From Chloroflexota bacterium (lineage in GTDB: Bacteria > Chloroflexota > Dormibacteria > CF-121): a DNA stretch of 9,214 nucleotides. The notes beneath the pieces were generated by a model that saw only the letters and a program-made list of their open reading frames with translations, made no database searches and had not been told where the DNA came from. This document shows, in pieces, positions 1 to 6,595 of this stretch. Both the position numbers and the translations under genes were made by a program. The DNA lies in the NCBI GenBank assembly GCA_005880605.1, contig VBIS01000095.1:1-9214 (forward strand). Reading direction: 5' to 3'. Numbering within the stretch: the first letter of the stretch is position 1; every line of letters starts with the position of its first letter.

Positions 1-2658
1 CGCTTTCGCGGTGATGAGGTCCTGGCAACCTTCCAGTCGCTGGTTCGGCCGGAGGTCGCGATCCCGCGAGCGGTTCAGGACCTGACCGGGATCCGGGACG
101 CCGATGTGGTGGCGGCGCCGCATCCCGAGGAGGTGCTGGCCCAGCTGATCGACTTCGTCGGCGACAGCGGCGTGGTCGCCCACAGCGGTCACTTCGACCT
201 GTCCTTCCTGGTCCATCCGGTGAGCGACGGAAGCTATGAGTTGTTCGACACGCTCGACCTCGCCCGGATCATGCTGCCGATGGCGCCCAGCCACAGCCTG
301 CCGCATCTCTCGCGCCAGCTGGGCCTGACGCATCCGCATCCGCACCGCGCCCTCTCCGACGCCGATGCGGCGCGCCAGCTCTTTCGCTATTTGTCGCACC
401 ACGCGCGCGGCTTCCCCGGCGACCTCCTCGCGCGGATGCTCGAGCTGGCCGAGGGATGGCCGCATCCGTTACACCACTTTCTCCGCCACGCGCAGGCCGG
501 TGGTTCCAGCGGCGTCGAGAGCCTTCCACGCCCGTCGGTGGCGGCCGCCAGGCCGACGACCGGGAACGTTCCCGCCACAGATCCGCGGGCGATTTCCGCC
601 CTGCTCGGTCCGGATGGTCCGATGGCCGGGCTGCTCGAGGATTACGAGCTTCGCGAATCGCAGCTGCAGATGACGCTCGCAGTAGCGCAGCTCTATGCTC
701 GCGGCGGCCGCCTGCTGGTGGAGGCCGGCCCCGGCACCGGAAAATCGCTCGCCTATCTGGTTCCGGCGGTCCATCACGCGGTGGCGAGCGGTGAGCGGGT
801 AGTGATTGCGACCAACACGATCACCCTCCAGGAGCAGCTGTTTTCCAAGGACATCCCGTTCATGCGCAGCTGGCTGCCGTTCGACTTCAAGGCCTCGCTG
901 CTCAAGGGTCGGGCGAACTATGTGAGTCTGCGGCGCTGGAACCGGTATCTCAACGCTCCCAGCCGGCGCGCGGATGGGACCTGGTTTGACGAGGAGCTGA
1001 CCTTCAAGCTGCGGATGCTCGTCTGGCTGGCGCAAACCCGCAATGGAGACCGCGCGGAGATCAAGCTCAACGGCTTCGAGGAACTCTTCTGGTTGCGGGC
1101 GGCGTCCACGCCGGACGATTGCCTGGCCGCCCACTGCGAGAACTACAAAGCGCAGAAGTGCTTCTACTGGAACAGCCGCCGGGCGGCGCAGGACGCGGAT
1201 GTGATCGTGACCAACCACGCACTGCTGCTGGCCGATGCGCTGGCCGGCGGCTCGGTGTTGCCGCCCCACGAGCACCTCGTGGTGGATGAGGCCCATCAGC
1301 TCGAGGAAACCGCCGTCGACGCCCTGACGCTGCGGGTGGGTGAGGAAGAGCTACTGGAAAGCATCGACGGGACGCTTACCTGGTTCCGGGCGGCGGTCGG
1401 ACCGCCCGACGATGGGCTGCGGACAACGGCCGCGGATTGCCGCCAGGCGGCAACCGATTTCTTCCGCGAGGCCAGGGCGATCATCCGGGCTCGCCAGCCT
1501 GAGGTGCCGCTTCGCCCGTCGCGCGACGAGCCCGTCATCCTGGACGCGATCAGCCGTAGCCTGCCGGACGTCTCGCAGCTGTCGGCGCTCGCGAGCGCAC
1601 TGGGCGAACAGGCGACCGCCCTGCGCCTCGCGCTGGATGATGCCGGGGCGCGATTGCCCCTGGAAGCCAGCCCCTACGCCGAGCGCGAGCTGGATCTGTT
1701 CAAAGGGCAACTGCATGCCCGTGCCGACCTGGTTGTCCAGGCACTGCTGCAGCCTCGTCCCGACCGGCTTTACTGGGTTGGGACGGAGCGTCGATCGGGC
1801 CGGCCGGTGCTGCAAGCGGCCCCAACCGCGGCGGGCCGTGAGCTCCAGGCACGGGCGTTCCAGGGCAAGCAGACGGTGGTCTTCACCTCGGCGACGCTGG
1901 CGGTGGCGGACTCGTTTGCCTACTTCAAGCGCGGCGTCGGGCTCGAGGCACTGGCGACCCACGAGATGGTGCTCGCGTCTCCGTTCGACTATCTCTCGCA
2001 GGCGCTGCTCTGCCTGCCGACCGACCTGCGCGATCTCGCCGACCCGGCCTTCCTCGACCAGGTCACCGAGGTGGTCGGCGAGATCGGCGAGGCGATTGGC
2101 GGCCGGACGCTGGTGCTCTTTACCTCGCATCAGCAACTGCGCGATGTTGCCGACCGGTTGCGGACGCGGATCGCGCGTAGCGGCCTCACTGTCCTGGCGC
2201 AGAACCTCGATGGCACGCGGCGACAACTGCTGGCGCAGTTCCAGGAGCACCCGCGCAGCATCCTTCTTGGCAGCAGCAGCTTCTGGGAGGGCATCGACGT
2301 GCCTGGAGACGCGCTCTCGTGCGTCGTGATCGTGCGCTTGCCATTCCGGGTTCCGAGCGACCCCTTGCAGCTGGCGCGCAGCGCCTCGCTCGCTGATCCC
2401 TTCGGCCAGCTGGCGCTGCCCGAGGCGGTGCTGCGACTGAAGCAGGGCTTCGGCCGGTTGATCCGCCGCCAGACGGATCGCGGCGCCGTCGTCCTGATGG
2501 ATCACCGGATCGCGAACCGGACCTACGGCGCGGCCTTCCTCGATGCGCTGCCACGGGCGGCGGTGCACCTCGGGTCGTCGACGGAAATGGCCCCAGCCAT
2601 TGTCCAGTGGCTGGCGCGGGGCGGGGGTGTCCGCCTGCCGGCGCCGGTTACGGCATGA
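1..2658 (+). CDS. dinG: DinG-family ATP-dependent DNA helicase with N-terminal DEDDh exonuclease domain (5' partial)
   Basis: The reading frame is open from base 1 to the TGA at 2656, so the true start lies upstream (885 codons visible; full-length relatives have about 930). Residue numbers count codons from base 1. Residues 1 to about 125 are the rest of a DnaQ-like DEDDh exonuclease: motif II is HSGHFDLSFL (Asp66) and motif III is H115-x4-D120; the DxE motif I must lie upstream. A linker follows, then an XPD/DinG-type superfamily 2 helicase: YELRESQ (215-221), Walker A GPGTGKS (243-249, Lys248), DEAH (429-432), FTSATL (628-633), FWEGID (761-766) and QGFGRLIRR (815-823). Family members unwind DNA 5' to 3' and help clear R-loops or damaged forks; exonuclease-fused forms occur in Firmicutes. 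Three Fe-S-type cysteines are present (374, 379, 387), but the first ligand position is Ser309. The stop overlaps the next start as ATGA, implying translational coupling. Family assignment is firm; cellular role is inferred. Confidence 0.93.
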   Translation, partial: RFRGDEVLATFQSLVRPEVAIPRAVQDLTGIRDADVVAAPHPEEVLAQLIDFVGDSGVVAHSGHFDLSFLVHPVSDGSYELFDTLDLARIMLPMAPSHSLPHLSRQLGLTHPHPHRALSDADAARQLFRYLSHHARGFPGDLLARMLELAEGWPHPLHHFLRHAQAGGSSGVESLPRPSVAAARPTTGNVPATDPRAISALLGPDGPMAGLLEDYELRESQLQMTLAVAQLYARGGRLLVEAGPGTGKSLAYLVPAVHHAVASGERVVIATNTITLQEQLFSKDIPFMRSWLPFDFKASLLKGRANYVSLRRWNRYLNAPSRRADGTWFDEELTFKLRMLVWLAQTRNGDRAEIKLNGFEELFWLRAASTPDDCLAAHCENYKAQKCFYWNSRRAAQDADVIVTNHALLLADALAGGSVLPPHEHLVVDEAHQLEETAVDALTLRVGEEELLESIDGTLTWFRAAVGPPDDGLRTTAADCRQAATDFFREARAIIRARQPEVPLRPSRDEPVILDAISRSLPDVSQLSALASALGEQATALRLALDDAGARLPLEASPYAERELDLFKGQLHARADLVVQALLQPRPDRLYWVGTERRSGRPVLQAAPTAAGRELQARAFQGKQTVVFTSATLAVADSFAYFKRGVGLEALATHEMVLASPFDYLSQALLCLPTDLRDLADPAFLDQVTEVVGEIGEAIGGRTLVLFTSHQQLRDVADRLRTRIARSGLTVLAQNLDGTRRQLLAQFQEHPRSILLGSSSFWEGIDVPGDALSCVVIVRLPFRVPSDPLQLARSASLADPFGQLALPEAVLRLKQGFGRLIRRQTDRGAVVLMDHRIANRTYGAAFLDALPRAAVHLGSSTEMAPAIVQWLARGGGVRLPAPVTA

Positions 2659-3527
2659 CGGATGACGGTCGCCTCTCGGTCGCCCTGGCGCAAATCGATC
2701 CGGCACTGGGCGACCGTGGTCGCAACCTCGAGCGCCACCGCGAGTGGGTCAAGCAGGCGGCCGAGGCCGGTGCCCAACTGCTCGTCTTTCCGGAGCTCAG
2801 CCTGACCGGCTACTTCCTCAAAGACCTGGTGCCGGACAGCGCGATCCAGCTCGACAGCCCGCAAATGCGCGAGCTGGCCGGCCTCTCCACGGAGCTGGAC
2901 GTCGTGCTGGGCGCCGTGATCGAGTCCCCCGACCACCGCTACTTCAACGCCAGCCTTTATTTCAGCCGCGGCGAGCTCCAGCACGTCCATCGCAAGGTCT
3001 ATCTGCCGACGTACGGCATGTTCGATGAGCAGCGGTACTTCGCCCCGGGTGATCGCTTCCGCAGTTTCGCGACGCCCTTCGGACGCGCCGGGATCCTGGT
3101 GTGCGAGGACATCTGGCACCTCAGCAGCGCCTACATCCTGAGCCTGGAAGGCGTGGACATGATCATCTGCCCCTCCTCCAGCCCCGGCCGTGGCATCACG
3201 ACCGATGAGCGCCTGGGCACGGCGGAGTCGTACGCGCTCGTCTGTCGAACCTACGCCCAATTCCTGACGACTTTCTTCCTCTACTGCAATCGCGTCGGCT
3301 TCGAGGACGGCGCCAACTTCTGGGGCGGTTCGATGGTGATCGGGCCCAACGGTGACATCATCGCGCAGCAACAGGATGCCGACGAGGCGCTTGTGCTCGC
3401 CCACATCGACCTCGCCGATGTTCGACGCGAGCGGCTGGCCAATCCGCTGCTGCGTGACGAGCGCATCGAGCTCACCATCAACGAGCTTCGCCGAGTCTGG
3501 CATGAGCGTACCCGCAAGCCTTTCTGA
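2655..3527 (+). CDS. Stand-alone nitrilase-fold amidohydrolase, likely glutaminase partner of NAD+ synthetase
   Basis: A 290-residue carbon-nitrogen hydrolase. The catalytic triad is visible: Glu47 in VFPELSLTGY, Lys114 in HRKVYLPTYG and Cys150 in ILVCEDIWH. These contexts, especially YGMFDEQRYF and the CEDIWH nucleophile elbow, resemble the glutaminase domain of two-domain glutamine-dependent NAD+ synthetases more than ordinary nitrilases or beta-ureidopropionases. The protein ends after this one domain, and the synthetase is encoded by the next gene, whose start overlaps it by 26 bases. The likely role is therefore to hydrolyse glutamine in the cytosol and pass ammonia to NadE. The chosen ATG at 2655 overlaps the dinG stop (ATGA); an in-frame extension upstream to 2607 would be read through dinG sequence and adds a low-complexity leader without family character. 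No clear Shine-Dalgarno is seen, consistent with coupled translation. An independent amidase (omega-amidase-like) remains possible. Confidence 0.87.
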   Translation: MTDDGRLSVALAQIDPALGDRGRNLERHREWVKQAAEAGAQLLVFPELSLTGYFLKDLVPDSAIQLDSPQMRELAGLSTELDVVLGAVIESPDHRYFNASLYFSRGELQHVHRKVYLPTYGMFDEQRYFAPGDRFRSFATPFGRAGILVCEDIWHLSSAYILSLEGVDMIICPSSSPGRGITTDERLGTAESYALVCRTYAQFLTTFFLYCNRVGFEDGANFWGGSMVIGPNGDIIAQQQDADEALVLAHIDLADVRRERLANPLLRDERIELTINELRRVWHERTRKPF

Positions 3528-4356
3528 ACCGGTCTTCCCGCCGCTCCAGATCAACCCGGAGCTGGTCCGGAAGATCCTGGTCGGGTTCATCCAGAACGAG
3601 GTGCGCAAGGTCGGCTTCGAACGGGTCGTGCTGGGACTGAGCGGCGGCGTCGACTCCAGCCTGGTGGCCACGCTCGCCGCCGAGGCGCTTGGCCCGAAGA
3701 ACGTGCTGGGCGTGATCATGCCCTACCGCACCAGCGACCCCAAGAGCATGAGCGACGCGCTGCAGGTGGTCCGGCAGCTCGGCATCGAGCACCTCGAGGT
3801 CGATATCACGCCGCAGATCGACGCCTATTTCGCGCGCTTTCCGGACGCCGACCCGCGGCGGCGCGGCAACAAGATGGCGCGCGAACGGAAGTCGATCGAG
3901 TACGACCAGTCCTCGGCATTTCGGGCGCTCGTCATCGGGACGAGCAACAAGACGGAGCTGCTCCTCGGCTATGGGACGATCTACGGCGACATGGCAAGCG
4001 CCATCAACCCGATCGGCGACCTGTACAAGACACAGGTGTGGCAGCTGGCCGACGCGGTCGGGGTCCCGACCGCCATCGTACAGAAGGCCCCCTCGGCGGA
4101 TCTCTGGAGCGGGCAGTCCGATGAGACGGAGCTCGGCTTCCAATACCGCATGATCGATCAGCTGCTCTATTACCTGGTCGACCGACGTTACTCGGTCGAT
4201 GAGCTCAAGGGGCAGGGGTTCGACCAAGCCTTCATCACCGAGATCGTCCGCCGGGTCCGTGAGAACCAGTACAAGCGGCGCCTCCCGCTGATCGCCAAGC
4301 TCTCCTCGCGCACCATCGATCGCGAGTTCCGCTACCCCCGCGATTGGGGACGGTAG
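3502..4356 (+). CDS. nadE: NAD+ synthetase (NadE), synthetase subunit
   Basis: A 284-residue adenine-nucleotide alpha-hydrolase that converts nicotinate adenine dinucleotide (NaAD) to NAD+ with ATP and ammonia, the last step of NAD+ biosynthesis. The PP-loop SGGVDSS is at residues 47-53. Further family signatures are GNKMARER (122-129), GTSNKTELLLGYGT (146-159), INPIGDLYKTQVW (168-180) and the substrate-loop region KAPSADLWSGQSDETELG (195-212). The length matches ammonia-type NadE (about 270-280 residues) and it carries no fused glutaminase domain. That domain is supplied by the gene just upstream, so the pair probably forms a two-subunit glutamine-dependent enzyme. The ATG at 3502 lies inside the upstream gene in another frame; the in-frame sequence before it is only the shadow of that gene, so this start is preferred. 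It is followed after 18 bases by rsmI. Function is secure; the physical partnership is inferred. Confidence 0.94.
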   Translation: MSVPASLSEPVFPPLQINPELVRKILVGFIQNEVRKVGFERVVLGLSGGVDSSLVATLAAEALGPKNVLGVIMPYRTSDPKSMSDALQVVRQLGIEHLEVDITPQIDAYFARFPDADPRRRGNKMARERKSIEYDQSSAFRALVIGTSNKTELLLGYGTIYGDMASAINPIGDLYKTQVWQLADAVGVPTAIVQKAPSADLWSGQSDETELGFQYRMIDQLLYYLVDRRYSVDELKGQGFDQAFITEIVRRVRENQYKRRLPLIAKLSSRTIDREFRYPRDWGR

Positions 4357-4374
4357 GGCGGAACGCGGCCGACG

Positions 4375-5061
4375 TTGGGAACGCTCTACCTGGTCGCCAC
4401 GCCGATTGGCAACCTGGACGACATCACCCTGCGCGCCATCCATGTGCTGGAGTCCGCACCCCTGATCGCGGCCGAAGACACCCGGCATACGCTCAAGTTG
4501 CTGACCCACTTTGGCTTGCGCCGGCCGCTGATCAGCCTGCATGCGAAGAACGAGGCACGCCAGCTGCAATCGATTCTCGGTCGCCTGGCGCAGCACGACA
4601 TCGCCCTGGTCTCGGATGCCGGGACCCCAGCCCTCTCGGACCCAGGGGTGCGCCTGGTGAGCGCCGCGGTCGCCGCCGGCTATCCGGTGGTGCCGATCCC
4701 GGGACCTTCGGCGGTGCTGGCGGCGTTGGTGAGCTCCGGTCTCCCCACCAACCAGTTCACCTTCCTGGGCTTCATGCCACGCAAGCGCGGTGAGCTGGAG
4801 CGGGCGTTGCGAGACGCGGCCGAGGCGAAACGCACCTTCGTCTTCTTCGAATCGCCCCATCGGATACTCAAGACATTGGATATAATGGCGTCCGCCCTCG
4901 GCCCACGCTCGCTGGTCGTGGCGCGGGAAATCACCAAGCTCCACGAAGAGTTCTTACGTGGGACAGCGGCAACGCTTCTCGAGCACTTCACAAAGGTCCC
5001 GCCCCGCGGCGAGCTGACGGTCGTGGTTGCCGGCAGCGATTGGAAACCGCGAGATGAGTAA
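4375..5061 (+). CDS. rsmI: 16S rRNA (cytidine1402-2'-O)-methyltransferase RsmI
   Basis: RsmI uses S-adenosylmethionine to methylate the 2'-O of C1402 in the decoding centre of 16S rRNA. This 228-residue protein shows the tetrapyrrole-methylase (SAM-MT class III) fold signatures in order: ATPIGNLDD (8-16), AEDTR (33-37), SDAGTPALSDPG (80-91), PIPGPSA (107-113), FESPHR (158-163) and REITKLHEE (184-192). The start is a TTG at 4375: a stop in the same frame at 4354 (the nadE stop) leaves no ATG or GTG before the conserved N-terminus GTLYLVATP, so TTG is the only credible initiator. The protein ends soon after the VPPRGELTVVVAG strand; E. coli and Bacillus members are about 286-292 residues, so the usual small C-terminal domain of roughly 50 residues is missing. 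The TAA stop overlaps the metG start by 8 bases. Confidence 0.94.
   Translation: MGTLYLVATPIGNLDDITLRAIHVLESAPLIAAEDTRHTLKLLTHFGLRRPLISLHAKNEARQLQSILGRLAQHDIALVSDAGTPALSDPGVRLVSAAVAAGYPVVPIPGPSAVLAALVSSGLPTNQFTFLGFMPRKRGELERALRDAAEAKRTFVFFESPHRILKTLDIMASALGPRSLVVAREITKLHEEFLRGTAATLLEHFTKVPPRGELTVVVAGSDWKPRDE
4881..4886 (+). promoter_or_regulatory. Possible internal -10 element (TATAAT) inside rsmI
   Basis: A perfect TATAAT hexamer lies within the rsmI coding sequence, where it uses a rare ATA codon, about 170 bases before the metG start. Chance matches should be uncommon in DNA this rich in GC. However, no TTGACA-like element lies 16-18 bases upstream and there is no extended -10 TG, so promoter function is speculative. 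Confidence 0.18.
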
Positions 5062-6595
5062 GTTCTACGTTACGACCGCCATTGTGTATCCCAACGCGGC
5101 GCCGCACCTCGGCTTCATCTATGAGCTGGTAGGCACCGACGTCCTAGCGCGTCATCACCGGATGATCGGCGATGACACCTTCTTTCTGACCGGGACGGAC
5201 GAGCATTCGCAGAACGTCCGGCGTCGTGCCGAGGAAGAGGGGGTGTCGACCGAAGCCTTCACAGCGCGGATGGCTCAGCTCTACCGCGACATCGAGGCGC
5301 GCTTCAGCATCGCCTACGACCGCTTCATCCGGACCGAAGACCCCGACCACGTGCGCGGCGTGCAGGCCTTCATCGCCAGGATGCAGGAGAACGGCGACAT
5401 CTATAAGGGCCACTACGAGGGTTGGTACTGCATCTCTTGCGAAGCCTTCAAGGGGGACGCCGACCTCAAGGATGGATACTGCCTGATTCATCCAACCCTC
5501 AAGGCGCAGTGGCTCAAGGAGGAAAACTACTTCTTCAAGCTGTCGAGCTACCAGGACCGCCTCCAGCAGCACATCGACAAGCACCCCGACTTCATCCAGC
5601 CAGACACGCGCCGCAACGAAGTGCTGGGGTGGCTCCGGGCCGGCCTCCAGGACTTCAGCATTTCGCGCTCGACCATCAAGTGGGGCATCCCATTCCCGGG
5701 CGACCCCAAGCACGTCGTGTACGTCTGGGGCGATGCCCTGGTGAACTACGTCACCGGCGTCGGCTATGGCACCGATGAGGCGATGTTCAAGCGCTGGTGG
5801 CCCGCCGACCTGCACGTGATTGGAAAGGACATCACGCGCTTCCATTGCCTCTACTGGCCGGCGATGCTGTTGTCGGCGGGGGTGGCGGTGCCCAAGCGGG
5901 TCTACGCGCACGGGTTCCTCACGGTGCGCGGCGAGAAGATGAGCAAGAGTGCCGGCAACTACATCGATCCCCTCGAGGCCGCCGAGCGCTTTGGTGCCGA
6001 TGCCGTCCGCTACCTGCTCCTGCGCGAGCTTCCCTTCGATCGGGACGGTGACCTCAGCTGGGAAACAATGGTCGACCGCTTCAACGCGGATCTGGCCAAC
6101 GACCTGGGCAACTTTGTCTACCGCACCCTGTCTATGCTGCAGCGCTACTTCGACGGCAAGGTTCCCGCGCCCGATGGTGACGAGGCGCCGCTGGACAAGC
6201 AGCTGCGCGGCGCCTTCGAGCGCGCGGTCAAAGGCCAGGACAAGCACCTGAAGGCGCTCGACTTTACGGGGGCCCTCGACCTGACCTGGGAAGCCATCAA
6301 TCGTGGCAACAAGTACATCGAGGAGACCGCACCCTGGGTGCTGGCTAAGCAGTCGGACCAGCGCAAGCGATTGCAAACCGTCATGTACAACCTGGTCGAG
6401 GCGATCCGGCTGACCAGTTACCTGGTCTCGCCCTTCCTGCCCGAGACCGCCGGCAAGGTCGCGGCCCAGGTCAAGGTGGACCTGAGGACGCCGTGGGAAA
6501 CGGCGCGGGAGTGGGGGAGACTGGCGCCGCGGACCCAGACCTCGCTGGGCGGTGTCCTGTTCCCTCGGATCGAGAAGCCGGAGCCGGTCGCCTGA
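5054..6595 (+). CDS. metG: Methionine--tRNA ligase (MetRS), single-zinc type without C-terminal tRNA-binding domain
   Basis: A 513-residue class I aminoacyl-tRNA synthetase that charges initiator and elongator tRNA-Met. The Rossmann core opens with YVTTAIVYPNAAPHLGF; the HIGH-type signature reads HLGF (18-21). TGTDEH is at 46-51. The connective peptide has one zinc knuckle, C126-x2-C129 with C143-x2-H146, as in Thermus MetRS. YVWGDALVNY is at 223-232 and KMSKS at 295-299. In the anticodon-binding helical domain, N353, R357 and W428 sit where E. coli N391, R395 and W461 read the CAU anticodon. The protein ends with LFPRIEKPEPVA and lacks the Trbp111-like C-terminal domain that many MetRS carry. 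The ATG at 5054 gives the usual N-terminus; GGA at 5042-5044 is a weak ribosome-binding site 9 bases away. It overlaps rsmI by 8 bases and the next gene by 4. Confidence 0.96.
   Translation: MSKFYVTTAIVYPNAAPHLGFIYELVGTDVLARHHRMIGDDTFFLTGTDEHSQNVRRRAEEEGVSTEAFTARMAQLYRDIEARFSIAYDRFIRTEDPDHVRGVQAFIARMQENGDIYKGHYEGWYCISCEAFKGDADLKDGYCLIHPTLKAQWLKEENYFFKLSSYQDRLQQHIDKHPDFIQPDTRRNEVLGWLRAGLQDFSISRSTIKWGIPFPGDPKHVVYVWGDALVNYVTGVGYGTDEAMFKRWWPADLHVIGKDITRFHCLYWPAMLLSAGVAVPKRVYAHGFLTVRGEKMSKSAGNYIDPLEAAERFGADAVRYLLLRELPFDRDGDLSWETMVDRFNADLANDLGNFVYRTLSMLQRYFDGKVPAPDGDEAPLDKQLRGAFERAVKGQDKHLKALDFTGALDLTWEAINRGNKYIEETAPWVLAKQSDQRKRLQTVMYNLVEAIRLTSYLVSPFLPETAGKVAAQVKVDLRTPWETAREWGRLAPRTQTSLGGVLFPRIEKPEPVA
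6580..6583 (+). promoter_or_regulatory. Shine-Dalgarno GGAG supporting the CTG start of tatD
   Basis: GGAG lies near the end of metG with 8 bases between it and the CTG at 6592, the classic spacing. Together with the family-like N-terminus that begins at this codon, it favours CTG initiation over the GTG codons at 6493 and 6511. Confidence 0.45.

Noticed and set aside
2607..2654. An upstream extension of the glutaminase gene starting at 2607.
   Set aside because: It lies wholly inside dinG and encodes a low-complexity Gly/Ala-rich leader; the ATG at 2655 gives the normal family N-terminus and an ATGA overlap.
1351..2706. A 451-codon minus-strand frame and a 329-codon plus-strand frame (1340-2329) within dinG.
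   Set aside because: Both have biased, low-information composition (Arg/Ser/Cys or Arg/Gln rich) and compete with intact helicase motifs in the true frame.
4357..4374. The 18-base nadE-rsmI gap as a terminator or promoter site.
   Set aside because: It is too short for a hairpin plus T-tract, and no promoter-like hexamers are present.
3478..4944. A 488-codon open frame on the minus strand opposite nadE and rsmI.
   Set aside because: Its translation is rich in Arg, His, Gln and Glu with no recognisable motif, and it lies opposite two well-supported genes. Such frames are common opposite GC-rich coding DNA.
6493..6591. A 33-residue N-terminal extension of TatD from GTG 6493, preceded by GAGG.
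   Set aside because: It would overlap metG by about 100 bases, has no family similarity, and is Gly/Ala-rich as expected for an out-of-frame reading of the conserved metG C-terminus. It cannot be fully excluded.
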